Positions 1 to 8,580 of a stretch of 21,416 bases of DNA are shown here, one piece after another. The stretch lies in NCBI RefSeq assembly GCF_025994315.1, contig NZ_BAQE01000036.1. One strand, given 5' to 3'. The DNA is from Swaminathania salitolerans. GTDB taxonomy: Bacteria > Pseudomonadota > Alphaproteobacteria > Acetobacterales > Acetobacteraceae. The notes under the pieces are model-generated. The model did not search any database. It saw nothing but the letters and a program-made list of their open reading frames with translations, and was not told the origin of the DNA. Both the position numbers and the translations under genes were made by a program. Each line of letters starts with the position of its first letter. Positions within the stretch are counted from its first letter, which is position 1.

Positions 1-1
1 G

Positions 2-43
2 GCAATCTGCCTCGCCGCAACAGTCATCTACTGGACGCCGTAA
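2..43 (+). CDS. Possible C-terminal tail of an upstream plus-strand gene (partial)
   Basis: The first bases read without a stop in one frame as AICLAATVIYWTP and end with TAA at 41-43. The stretch is hydrophobic with a Trp near the end, as in the last membrane segment of a small membrane protein. Only 13 residues are visible, so no family can be named and chance is possible. The long palindrome at 115-152 lies downstream and could mark the end of this transcript. Confidence 0.3.
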   Translation, partial: AICLAATVIYWTP

Positions 44-114
44 TGAGTCCTGAGCCTAGGACACCGTGCGCCCACACTCACAGCTCGGTGGCAAGACGCC
101 CGATCAGATCGCCG

Positions 115-152
115 GGCAACGCTCCTGGGGGCATGCCCCCAGGAGCGTTGCC
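115..152. repeat. Perfect 38-bp palindrome between two 3' gene ends
   Basis: The left arm GGCAACGCTCCTGGGGGCA is followed directly by its exact reverse complement, giving 19 + 19 bp with no spacer. In RNA it would form a very stable GC-rich hairpin with a minimal loop on either strand. It lies between the end of the nitrate operon (minus) and a possible plus-strand gene end, so a shared, bidirectional terminator is the simplest reading. Neither flank has a T tract, so it is not a textbook intrinsic terminator. A protein-binding site or a dispersed palindromic repeat are alternatives. Confidence 0.75.
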
Positions 153-250
153 ATCACATCACCATCAGCCCATAAAAGCAGGGAACTCTCCTTTTGAGCG
201 CATACAAAAAAGGGAGCACGTCGGAAGTCGCATCGTTCCGAGATCTTTCC

Positions 251-284
251 ACAAACAATATCCGGACATCGCGATCCTGTCCGG
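251..284 (-). terminator. Likely terminator of the nitrate assimilation operon
   Basis: Twelve bases past the nasS stop, the minus strand has CCGGACA, a 9-nt loop, then TGTCCGG (arms at 262-268 and 278-284). This perfect 7-bp stem is followed by the T-rich run ATATTGTTTGT. Position, stem and tail fit an intrinsic terminator, though the T run is interrupted. Confidence 0.6.
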
Positions 285-296
285 TCGATATCACCT

Positions 297-1178
297 CTAT
301 CCTGTCGTCCAGGGGCGAGGGTCGTCTTTCCCGTCGAGCCAGCCCAGAGCCTGCATTTCCCCGATGATCCATCCGCAGGACATGTCGCTCGAGGGCGACA
401 TTTCGAACGCATGTGGATGGGCGCCAAAGGGCATCGTTGCGCAGGTCGCATCCCGAGGCAGGGCGAGGCCCCCTGCGTCGAGAGAGCGTGTCGCGAGGTC
501 GATCGTCCTTTCCCGGAAGGCCGGATCGAGAGACCGGGCAATCGACGTCTCCAGAACGTCGCGCAGCGCCGCAATGTGACAGGGATGACGTCTGGCCCAG
601 GCCGAGGTGACGACGCATTGTTTTTCGGGATGACCGGGGCAGATCATGGCCGAACCGCTGACAACGCGCCCGAGCCCGGCATATCCGGCGGCAACGCCCC
701 AGGGCGGCCCCGCACAGAAACCGTCGATTTCCCCGCTTGCCAGCGCATCCAGCATCGTATCGGGCGGCATGACGACCACCTTCCCCAAAGCGTGTGGACA
801 ATTTGCCAGAAGGAACCGGCGCAGCAGCAGGTAATGGGTCGAATAGGCATGCACGACGGCAAGACGCGGCGTAGCTCCGCCCTCGAGAGCCCCGTCACGC
901 AGAACGATCGTGTTGCCGCCACGGGAAATGCCACTGACCACCTCCAGCGGCGTCGGACGACCGCGCTTGCCCAGATAGGTCATGATCGCGAGAGGCGGAA
1001 AGACGACAGCCGCATCCAGCCGCCCCCAGCTCAGCCCATCCGCAATATTCGCCCAGGAAGGCTCGATCACGATCTCGACCGTTATCCCCGCCTGCGCGAA
1101 CAATCCCAGCTCTCTGGCCATCAGAACCGGCACGCTGTCGCTCAGACGCAGCAGGCCGATACGCAGGGGGATCGTCAT
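297..1178 (-). CDS. nasS: NasS-like nitrate/nitrite sensor (NrtA/CmpA substrate-binding fold, cytoplasmic)
   Basis: The 293-residue protein opens with IGLLRLSDSVPVLMARELGLF and continues with PSWANIADGLSWGRLDAA, DGFCAGPPWG (Ala/Gly/Pro-rich pocket loop) and WIIGEMQALGW, all typical of the NrtA/CmpA nitrate-binding fold. It lacks a signal peptide and lipobox, as expected for NasS, which stays in the cytoplasm, binds nitrate or nitrite and sequesters NasT when they are absent. No NrtB/NrtD permease or ATPase genes are present, so an ABC transporter role is unlikely. Its ATG overlaps the nasT stop (ATGA at 1175-1178), so the pair is probably translationally coupled. It is shorter than the family members I know (roughly 350-400 residues), with the difference mainly after the WIIGEM motif. 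It is the last gene of the operon. Confidence 0.85.
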   Translation of the reverse strand: MTIPLRIGLLRLSDSVPVLMARELGLFAQAGITVEIVIEPSWANIADGLSWGRLDAAVVFPPLAIMTYLGKRGRPTPLEVVSGISRGGNTIVLRDGALEGGATPRLAVVHAYSTHYLLLRRFLLANCPHALGKVVVMPPDTMLDALASGEIDGFCAGPPWGVAAGYAGLGRVVSGSAMICPGHPEKQCVVTSAWARRHPCHIAALRDVLETSIARSLDPAFRERTIDLATRSLDAGGLALPRDATCATMPFGAHPHAFEMSPSSDMSCGWIIGEMQALGWLDGKDDPRPWTTG

Positions 1179-1756
1179 GAACCGGCTCCGGGTTCATGGA
1201 GCTCGAGATATTGTCGACAGAGATCGGCCATACGTCGCCCTTCCTGCATGGCGCGCTTCTGGAACCAGCGATGAGCGGCAGCTTCTCCGGTCGATTCACG
1301 CTTCATGAAAATTCTCTTTGCACGGTCGATCGCCTCCCGCTCGGACAGGTGACGTTGCGCTTCGTTCAGGGCCCGGCTCTGCTTCTGGAACCGCGTGTAG
1401 AGCGCGATTGCGGCACGCAGGACCGGCTTCACGTCTCGCGGGAGCGTGTCGACCAGATTATAGGAGCAGATACCGGCATCGAATGCATCGCACATCAGAG
1501 CCTCGTCGTCCCGGTCGACAAACAGCGCCACCGGCCGGTTCAGTTCCGAACTCGAGAGCGCGCGCACGCTGTCGAGGGAATCGCGATCCGCCATCTCCAG
1601 ATCGACCAGAACGATATCGGGCTGCATTTTGCCAACGGCCTCGATCAGCGTCATGCCCGGTGCCAGACGCATGATTTCGAGCGCCGGATCGGAGGCGAGC
1701 TGATCCGACAGGGCAACAGCCCGACGCGGATTGGAGTCGGCAATCAGGACACGCAT
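1175..1756 (-). CDS. nasT: NasT-like ANTAR-domain transcription antiterminator
   Basis: The 193-residue protein has an N-terminal receiver-like domain (about 1-120) with the phospho-acceptor position D52 in IVLVDLEM, then a coiled segment and a C-terminal ANTAR domain (about 129-187) with the signature AKRIFMKR...AAAHRWFQKRAM...RRMADLC. ANTAR domains bind paired hairpins in leader RNA and prevent termination. In NasS-NasT systems, NasT is released from NasS by nitrate or nitrite. The receiver is degenerate: the usual N-terminal acidic pair is D7-S8 and the usual distal Lys is not evident, which fits control by NasS rather than by phosphorylation. The gene starts 3 nt after the reductase stop and overlaps nasS by 4 nt. 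Its probable RNA target is the operon's own leader at 11337-11384. Confidence 0.9.
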   Translation of the reverse strand: MRVLIADSNPRRAVALSDQLASDPALEIMRLAPGMTLIEAVGKMQPDIVLVDLEMADRDSLDSVRALSSSELNRPVALFVDRDDEALMCDAFDAGICSYNLVDTLPRDVKPVLRAAIALYTRFQKQSRALNEAQRHLSEREAIDRAKRIFMKRESTGEAAAHRWFQKRAMQEGRRMADLCRQYLELHEPGAGS

Positions 1757-1759
1757 GGC

Positions 1760-4700
1760 TCAGTAGACGTCACGAACATAGCGTCCGGCCCGGGCCATTT
1801 CATCCACATAGCGCCCGGCCTGCGCGGGATCCATCTGCCCGTGCAGCGCAACGATACCGCGCAATGCGGCATCGACATCGCGCGCCATGCGTGCCGCATC
1901 CCCACACACATAGACATGAGCGCCTCGCGCGATCCACTCCCAGAGATCAGCTCCTGCCGCCTTCATACGATCCTGAACATAGATACGGGCCTCCTGATCG
2001 CGCGAGAATGCCAGATCGAGGCGTGCAAGCCCACCCGATCCACGCAGGGCGTCCAGCTCCTTGCGGAAATAATAGCCCGAGGCGGCATGACGTTCGCCGA
2101 AGAAAAGCCAGGCGCCGCCCACAGCTCCGACACCCGCAGCCCCGGCGCCCCCAGCCCCGACGCTCGCAGCCCCGAGGGCGGCACGGTGATGCAGAAATCC
2201 GCGAAACGGAGCGATCCCCGTGCCTGGCCCGATCATGACGATAGGTATCGTCTGATCCTCGGGCAGACGGAAATGGCCCGATTTCCGGACGAAGATCCGG
2301 GCTTCGTCGCCGCAGGAGAGACCGGCAAGCCAGGTCGAACAGGCCCCGGGATAGGGATCGCGCGCGACGCCTACGGTCAGATGAACCTCGCCCGGATGCG
2401 CGAGCGGAGAGGAGGCGATGGAGTACAGACGTGGCTGGATCCGGCGGAACAGATCCGGGATATCGGTCAGGGCCATGGCTCGACAAGACGCGTCGAGCAT
2501 ATCCGGCAGATACCCGGCCTCCATCCCGAGATGCGCGCTCATGGCGGCACTCGCGCGTGAGAGATCCAGATGATCCGTCAGAGCCTCCCTCAATGTCATT
2601 TTACCCGAGGCGCCCAGAACGATCTCGCTCTCGCCCGGGTGACCGATCGCGTGCAGGACACGCGCGACGATGCCCGCCCCGTTGCGCGGCCATATGCCAA
2701 GCGCATCTCCCGGCGCGTAGGACAGGCCGGTCCCTTCGATGTCGAAACCGATCAACCGGGTCTCGCGCGCGGAATGCGGGGGCGTGAGAAGCCCATTGCA
2801 GCAAAGCCGGGCCGCGACGGTGAGAGGGGACGACCTGCCAGCGGGAGAAGATGGCGTCCCGGGATTTCCTCCGCCCGTCTTCAGGTACGCAAGAAGGCGG
2901 GTCTGCCATGCGGCAATGTTTTCGTCGTCAAAAGGCTCGCATTCCTGCCGATCGAGCAATGGCTGGCTCCCGAGCTCCGACAACCGGCCGTCCAGAGCCC
3001 GACCGAATCCGCAGAAACTGGCATAGGCGGAATCCCCGAAAGCGAGCACAGCATGCCGCATACCGCTCAGCGAGGCCGTGCGCGCGCGAAGCGCAGCCCA
3101 GAAGACGGCCGCGCTGTCGGGCGGGTCGCCATCCCCGAAAGTCGACACCACGAAAATGGCGTCCCCCCGCGGCAGATCATCGGCTGAAACCGCATCGAGC
3201 GCGATGCAGGGTCGCTCCAGAGCCGCTGCCAGCGCACGCGCGGCTGCCTCGGCCCGTCCGGTCTGCGACGCCCAGAAAACGGTCGCGCCTCCGGCAGATC
3301 CGACAGGCGCCTCACGAGGCTTGCGCGCGTACAGGCCCGCCAGAAGCCCATCGATCCGCAGACGATCGTTCTCGTCCAGCGGCGCATGAGGCGGAACGAC
3401 CGGCACCTCGCCCGGGAGTGGTGGCGAAAGACGCAGCCCCTCGAGGAAACCGCCGAGCCACCGCCGCACGGTGCCGGACAGAGGCGGGGGCGGGGCCTCC
3501 ACCAATCCGGCATAATCCGCCAGTCGCGCAGCGGGATCGGGCGTGCCTTCCGGAGCGGGGGCCGGCACCCGGGTGAGATTGACCGCACACAGCTTGAATC
3601 CCGGCTGGAGCGACACCGGATCGACCTCATCCGGGGTCAGGGCATTGACCGCCAGATCTGCCCCGAAGGCATCGTTCCAGTGAAACGGGGCAAAACACAG
3701 GTCAGGGGGCACGCGGTCGCTGATATGCACCGGCAGGGTTGCCGAGCCACGACGCGAGCGGATCAGGACACGATCGGCAGGATCGAGCGCCAGATCGCAC
3801 GCGGTATCGGGATGCAGCTCCACGAACGGCCCGGGATGCAGTTTGCGCAGGGCTTCGACCGTGCCCGTCTTGGTCAGGGTATGCCAGTGATGCTGCAAAC
3901 GGCCTGTATCGAGCACATAGGGATACTCCGCATCGGTTTGCTCCCCCGCCCCGAGATAGGGACGCGCCAGAAACCGGGCGCGACCGTCATCGGTCGCGAA
4001 ATGCGGTCCGGATTGCGGATCGGGCCTGTAACGAATGGGGTGGCGCGGTTGCGTGTCGCCAGACGGGCTCGGCCATTGCACCGGCCCTTGTGCCAGCCGG
4101 GCATGGCTGATGCCCGAAATATCGTAGCCTGTCTGCGGGTTGGCGAAACAGGCTGCTTCGGCGAACACCCCGGCTGCACTCTCGAAATCGAACCCCTCAT
4201 ACCCCATTGCACGCGCGACACGGGCGATGATCTCCCAATCCGGCATGGCTTCGCCCGGAGGCGGCACGGCGGCGGGCGTCAGGGTCAGGGTCCGCTCCGA
4301 ATTGACCTGAACCCCCTCCCCTTCCGCCCAGAGCGCCCCCGGCAGGAGGATATCGGCATAGGCGGCCGTTTCCGCCCCCTCGAACGCATCCTGCACGATC
4401 ACGCATTCGGCGCTTCTCAGACCTGCAATCACGCCCTCGCGCCGCGCGACACTCGCCACCGGATTCGTGCATATGATCCAGACCGCCTTGATCTCGCCGC
4501 GCGCCATCGCGTCGAACATGCCGATGGTTCCGTACCCGGCCGCCTCGCGAATCGTGCCGGAGGGCAGACCCCATATTGTTTCGGCAAAGGCGCGATCCGC
4601 TGCCACCAGCGCGCTGCGCTGGCCCGGCAGACCGGGGCCCATATAGCCCATTTCCCGCCCCCCCATCGCGTTGGGCTGGCCTGTGAGTGAGAACGGTCCG

Positions 4701-5671
4701 CTCCCGGGCTTGCAGATCGCCCCGGTCGCCAGATGCAGATTGCACAGCGCATTGGTGTTCCATGTGCCTGTCACGCTCTGGTTCAGCCCCATGGTCCAGA
4801 GACTCATCCACGCGCCCGATTCCGCAATCCAGTAGGTGGCCTGTTTGAGGTCGTCGATCGAGATACCCGTTATCGTCGCCACCCGTTCCGGCCCGTACTC
4901 CGCCAGAAACGGGACCATCGCGTCCCAGTCGCGGGTGTGGCGGGCTATGAAATCGCGGTCGATCGCGTCCCATGCCACCAGCAGGTGCAAGATACCGTTC
5001 AACAGGGCGAGATCGGTGCCTGCCCGGATCTGAAGGAACAGATCGGCCTTCTCTGCCGTCGCGGTCCGGCGCGGATCGACCACGATGAGCCGGGCGCCCT
5101 GACGCCTGCGATCCAGCAGGCGCAGGAACAGGATGGGATGACAATCCGCCATATTCGCGCCGATGACGAAGAACAGATCGGCATGATCGAAATCCTCGTA
5201 GGAGCCCGGCGGAGCGTCCGCGCCCAGCGACGTCTTGTACCCCGCCCCTGCGGATGCCATGCAAAGGCGCGAGTTGGACTCGATATGCTGCGTGCGCCAG
5301 TATCCCTTTGCCAGCTTGTTGGCGAGATATTGCGCCTCCATCGTCATCTGGCCCGAAACGTAGAGCGCCAGGGCATCGGGGCCGTGGGCATCGAGAATTG
5401 CACGCAGACGCTGCGCGGTCCGCCCGATCGCATCGTCCATGCCCAGAGGCTGCGGCTTTTCCTCCCGCGCCGTGCGGATCGCTGCATGGGTCAGACGCCC
5501 GGATGCCGAGACGGGTTTGTCGCAGGAGCTGCCTTTGGTGCAGAGCCGCCCCCGATTGGCCGGATGATCCGGATCGCCGCGCAGCTTCACGATCCGGTCG
5601 CCCTCGACATCGAAGATGATCCCGCATCCGACCCCGCAATACGGACAGGCGGAACGAACGGTTTTGTGCAT
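1760..5671 (-). CDS. nasA: Assimilatory nitrate reductase fused to CysJ-like flavodoxin/FNR (NADPH-type) module
   Basis: The 1303-residue protein would reduce nitrate to nitrite in the cytoplasm with electrons from NAD(P)H. Residues 9, 12, 16 and 44 are the four Cys of an N-terminal [4Fe-4S] cluster. C137 in NSRLCMASA matches the Mo ligand of Nap/Nas enzymes. A molybdopterin domain follows, with a dinucleotide-binding domain around 580-710 (TGRLQHHWHT). After a Pro-rich linker comes a flavodoxin domain (SQTGRAE at 802, STFGDGDPPDSA, FGDSAY), then a CysJ/cytochrome P450 reductase-type FAD domain (RLYSIASSP at 1081) and an NADP-binding domain (GPGTGIAPFR at 1148) ending in YVRDVY, as in CysJ. 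The chosen ATG sits 7 nt after the nirBD stop and 8 residues before the first cluster Cys; a frame 40 residues longer overlaps nirBD and adds nothing conserved. Residues 1167-1187 are an Ala/Gly insertion absent from CysJ. Fusions of this kind are known as bifunctional nitrate reductase/sulfite reductase flavoprotein. Preference for NADPH over NADH is inferred. Confidence 0.95.
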   Translation of the reverse strand: MHKTVRSACPYCGVGCGIIFDVEGDRIVKLRGDPDHPANRGRLCTKGSSCDKPVSASGRLTHAAIRTAREEKPQPLGMDDAIGRTAQRLRAILDAHGPDALALYVSGQMTMEAQYLANKLAKGYWRTQHIESNSRLCMASAGAGYKTSLGADAPPGSYEDFDHADLFFVIGANMADCHPILFLRLLDRRRQGARLIVVDPRRTATAEKADLFLQIRAGTDLALLNGILHLLVAWDAIDRDFIARHTRDWDAMVPFLAEYGPERVATITGISIDDLKQATYWIAESGAWMSLWTMGLNQSVTGTWNTNALCNLHLATGAICKPGSGPFSLTGQPNAMGGREMGYMGPGLPGQRSALVAADRAFAETIWGLPSGTIREAAGYGTIGMFDAMARGEIKAVWIICTNPVASVARREGVIAGLRSAECVIVQDAFEGAETAAYADILLPGALWAEGEGVQVNSERTLTLTPAAVPPPGEAMPDWEIIARVARAMGYEGFDFESAAGVFAEAACFANPQTGYDISGISHARLAQGPVQWPSPSGDTQPRHPIRYRPDPQSGPHFATDDGRARFLARPYLGAGEQTDAEYPYVLDTGRLQHHWHTLTKTGTVEALRKLHPGPFVELHPDTACDLALDPADRVLIRSRRGSATLPVHISDRVPPDLCFAPFHWNDAFGADLAVNALTPDEVDPVSLQPGFKLCAVNLTRVPAPAPEGTPDPAARLADYAGLVEAPPPPLSGTVRRWLGGFLEGLRLSPPLPGEVPVVPPHAPLDENDRLRIDGLLAGLYARKPREAPVGSAGGATVFWASQTGRAEAAARALAAALERPCIALDAVSADDLPRGDAIFVVSTFGDGDPPDSAAVFWAALRARTASLSGMRHAVLAFGDSAYASFCGFGRALDGRLSELGSQPLLDRQECEPFDDENIAAWQTRLLAYLKTGGGNPGTPSSPAGRSSPLTVAARLCCNGLLTPPHSARETRLIGFDIEGTGLSYAPGDALGIWPRNGAGIVARVLHAIGHPGESEIVLGASGKMTLREALTDHLDLSRASAAMSAHLGMEAGYLPDMLDASCRAMALTDIPDLFRRIQPRLYSIASSPLAHPGEVHLTVGVARDPYPGACSTWLAGLSCGDEARIFVRKSGHFRLPEDQTIPIVMIGPGTGIAPFRGFLHHRAALGAASVGAGGAGAAGVGAVGGAWLFFGERHAASGYYFRKELDALRGSGGLARLDLAFSRDQEARIYVQDRMKAAGADLWEWIARGAHVYVCGDAARMARDVDAALRGIVALHGQMDPAQAGRYVDEMARAGRYVRDVY

Positions 5672-5678
5672 CGCCACG

Positions 5679-8564
5679 TCAGACCTGCGCCAGGACCGGC
5701 TCCCTTGCACGGATCTGGACACGCCCCCCGGCGATCCGGGCATCCCATACGCGCAGGGAAACGCGCTCGTCTTCAAGGCACATCCCGTCACGCAGGCGGA
5801 AATGCTGCTTGTAGAGGGGGGACGCCACCACGATCTCCCCCTTCAGATCGCCGACGATACCGCGTCCGATCACATTGGCCTTCGAAAACGGATCGTGATT
5901 GTCTATGGCGAAAATCCGTGCAGGCATGTCCTTCGTCGCAGGCAGCTGGAACAGGGCCACCTGTGCGCCCTCCCACCACGCAACCACCCCGGAACCGGGA
6001 ACGAGATCGGTCTCCTCACACAGCGTCTGCCAGTCATGCGGACCGCTGCAGACGCTTCCGCCGGAAGCATTTCGGGCGGGTCTGACCTGATCGCGCTCGG
6101 CCTCGGTCCGGACGTCCGGATCGGGTCGCGCGTCATTGACGAAGGTCCGGAACCGCTTGAGCTTGTCCCGATCCGAAAGCGCATCGCGCCATTCGCATTG
6201 ATAGCTGTCCACGACACTCTGCATCTGTCGCTCGAGTTCGTCCGCGATGCCCAGACTGTCCCTGATGATGACGTCCCTGAGATAATCGAGCCCGCCTTCG
6301 AGGGTCTCACGCCATACAGACGTGCGCTGAAGCTTGTCTGCGGTGCGGATGTAGAACATCAGGAAGCGATCGATGTACCGGACGAGGGTTGCGGAATCGA
6401 GATCGGTCGCGAAGAGTTCCGCATGGCGCGGGCGCATGCCCCCATTGCCGCAGACATAAAGGTTCCAGCCATTTTCCGTGGCGATCACGCCGACATCCTT
6501 GCTTTGCGCTTCCGCGCATTCGCGCGTGCATCCCGAGACGGCGAATTTCAGCTTGTGCGGGCTGCGCAGGCCCTTGTACCGGTTTTCGAGGTCGAGCGCC
6601 TGGCCGACACTGTCCTGCACGCCGTAGCGACACCATGTGCTGCCCACACAGGATTTGACGGTGCGGGTCGATTTGCCATAGGCGTGCCCCGTCTCGAAGC
6701 CTGCATCGATCAGCTCGGCCCAGATATCCGGAAGCTGATGAATCTGCGCGCCGAACAGGTCGATACGCTGACCGCCGGTGATCTTGGTGTAGAGCCCGTA
6801 TTTCTTGCCGACCTGTCCGAGGACGATGAGTTTGTCCGGCGTGATCTCTCCCCCCGCGATACGCGGCATGACCGAATAGGTACCGTTCTTCTGCATATTG
6901 GCCATGAACGTGTCATTCGTGTCCTGCAGCGGAATATAGGCAGGATCGGTGATCGGCCTGTTCCAGGCAGATGCCATGATCGATCCGACGGTGGGCTTGC
7001 AGATATCGCAGCCCAGCCCGCCATTGCCGTATCTTTCCATCAGCGCGTCGAATGTCCGGATATCGTGCACCCGGACCAGCGCGTAGAGCTCCTGCCGCGT
7101 ATGGGAAAAATGCTCGCAAAGGGAATGATCGACCTCGATCCCGCGCGCCGATATCTCGGTCTCGAATACGGATTTGAGCAGTCCGACGCACCCGCCGCAG
7201 CCGGTTGCGGCCCTGGTCTGCGCCTTGAGGGCCGCAAGATCCAGACATCCTCCGTCGATGGCGGCGCTGATCGCGCCTTTGGTGACGTTATGGCAGGAGC
7301 AGATCGTCGCCGTATCGGGAAGGGAATCGGACCCGAGAAGCGCTGCCCCCTCGCCGCGTGGCAGGATCAGGGCGGCCGGATCGGCAGGCGGCCGGATCGC
7401 ATTCTGCACGAATTGCAGGATCGTATCGTAATAGGAATTGTCGCCAACCAGAACGGCACCGGTGACACGTTTGCCATCGGCAGAGATCACGAGGCGACGA
7501 TAGGCGCCCTCCGCCTCTCCGACGAAGCGATAGCTGGTCGATCCGGGTTCGGCACCCTGTGCATCGCCGATCGAACCGACATCCACACCGAGCAGTTTCA
7601 GCTTCGTGGACATATCCGCCCCGGAGAAAACCGCCTCCTCTCCCGCGATGACGGCTGCGGCCGTGCGCGCCATGGTATAACCCGGGGCAACGAGACCGAA
7701 CACGCGCGCCTGCCAGGACGCACATTCGCCAATGGCGAAGATATGCGGATCGACTGTGCAACACCGATCGTCCACCGCGATCCCTCCGCGCGGGCCGATC
7801 GCAAGTCCGCATTCGCGCGCAAGCCCGTCATTGGGCCGGATACCGGCAGAGAATACGACGAGATCGGTCTCGAGCGTCGATCCGTCTGCAAAGACCAGCT
7901 TGTGCCTCAGGGTCTCTCCCGGCTCGATGGCCTGCGTTGCATGCGCGACGCGCACATCGATCCCCATACGCTCGATCCTGTGACGCAGGGCCCGGCCGCC
8001 ATCCTCATCGAGCTGAACCGGCATCAGACGCGGGGCGAATTCGACGACCGCCACATCCAGTCCGAGCGACCTGATCGCGTTGGCGGCTTCGAGACCCAGA
8101 AGCCCCCCACCGATCACGACCCCGTGCCTTGCACCCTGCGACGCCTCGCGGATTGCATCGAGGTCATCGAGCGTACGGTAGACGAGACCCGCTGTCCCCG
8201 CATTGCCCGGCACGGCTGGCACGAAAGGAAAGGAACCCGTCGCGATCACCAGCGTCTCGTAGGGAAAATCTCCTTCCGCGGTGCGAACCAGACACGCCTC
8301 ACGGTCGATCGCCGTTACAGCCACACCGAGATGAAGCGCGATACCGTGCGTTTCATGAAAGCCTTCCCGGTGCAGGCGAAGAGACAGGGCGTCCTGTCCG
8401 GTCATGTATTCGGTCAGATGCACCCGATCATAGGCCACATGACGCTCGGCTCCGAATACATGGATATGATGGCTCTCATGCAGCCCGTGACCGACGAGCT
8501 GCTCCGCACAGTAATGGCCAACCATGCCATTGCCGATGATGATGAGATTGGTCTTGTCGGTCAT
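5679..8564 (-). CDS. nirB: Assimilatory nitrite reductase, NirB-NirD fusion
   Basis: The 961-residue protein reduces nitrite to ammonium in the cytoplasm using NAD(P)H, FAD, Fe-S clusters and siroheme. The N-terminal FAD site is IIIGNGMVG (8-16), and the NAD-binding loop is VIGGGLLGLE near 152. A BFD-type [2Fe-2S] domain has C422, C424, C456 and C459. The siroheme/[4Fe-4S] ligands are C639 and C645 (CVGSTWC) and C679 and C683 (SGCTREC). Residues 845-961, from WQTLCEETDLV onward, are a NirD-type Rieske-fold domain without the Rieske Cys/His ligands, normally a separate small subunit but here fused. The start has a good Shine-Dalgarno (GAAGGA at 8575-8580). The gene follows the porin by 16 nt and precedes the nitrate reductase by 7 nt, so nitrite made by one is reduced by the next. 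No siroheme synthase gene is in the window. Confidence 0.96.
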   Translation of the reverse strand: MTDKTNLIIIGNGMVGHYCAEQLVGHGLHESHHIHVFGAERHVAYDRVHLTEYMTGQDALSLRLHREGFHETHGIALHLGVAVTAIDREACLVRTAEGDFPYETLVIATGSFPFVPAVPGNAGTAGLVYRTLDDLDAIREASQGARHGVVIGGGLLGLEAANAIRSLGLDVAVVEFAPRLMPVQLDEDGGRALRHRIERMGIDVRVAHATQAIEPGETLRHKLVFADGSTLETDLVVFSAGIRPNDGLARECGLAIGPRGGIAVDDRCCTVDPHIFAIGECASWQARVFGLVAPGYTMARTAAAVIAGEEAVFSGADMSTKLKLLGVDVGSIGDAQGAEPGSTSYRFVGEAEGAYRRLVISADGKRVTGAVLVGDNSYYDTILQFVQNAIRPPADPAALILPRGEGAALLGSDSLPDTATICSCHNVTKGAISAAIDGGCLDLAALKAQTRAATGCGGCVGLLKSVFETEISARGIEVDHSLCEHFSHTRQELYALVRVHDIRTFDALMERYGNGGLGCDICKPTVGSIMASAWNRPITDPAYIPLQDTNDTFMANMQKNGTYSVMPRIAGGEITPDKLIVLGQVGKKYGLYTKITGGQRIDLFGAQIHQLPDIWAELIDAGFETGHAYGKSTRTVKSCVGSTWCRYGVQDSVGQALDLENRYKGLRSPHKLKFAVSGCTRECAEAQSKDVGVIATENGWNLYVCGNGGMRPRHAELFATDLDSATLVRYIDRFLMFYIRTADKLQRTSVWRETLEGGLDYLRDVIIRDSLGIADELERQMQSVVDSYQCEWRDALSDRDKLKRFRTFVNDARPDPDVRTEAERDQVRPARNASGGSVCSGPHDWQTLCEETDLVPGSGVVAWWEGAQVALFQLPATKDMPARIFAIDNHDPFSKANVIGRGIVGDLKGEIVVASPLYKQHFRLRDGMCLEDERVSLRVWDARIAGGRVQIRAREPVLAQV

Positions 8565-8580
8565 GTCCGGAATGTCCTTC

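Larger units (their letters stand above)
44..296. other. Intergenic region downstream of nasS
   Basis: About 250 bp hold no convincing gene. The region contains the hairpin at 251-284 and the 38-bp palindrome at 115-152. Open frames crossing it have no recognisable domain and read through the palindrome, so they are treated as chance. Confidence 0.5.

Noticed and set aside
297..1178. NasS-like protein as the binding component of a nitrate ABC transporter
   Set aside because: It has no signal peptide or lipobox, no permease or ATPase genes are present, and it is paired with an ANTAR protein, which fits a cytoplasmic sensor.
1196..2560. 454-codon plus-strand open frame across nasT and the 3' part of the nitrate reductase gene
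   Set aside because: It spans two well-supported genes on the other strand and has low-complexity, unrecognisable sequence.
5672..5791. Forty extra N-terminal codons on the nitrate reductase
   Set aside because: They overlap the end of nirBD and are not family-like; the ATG at 5671 is placed normally ahead of the first cluster Cys.
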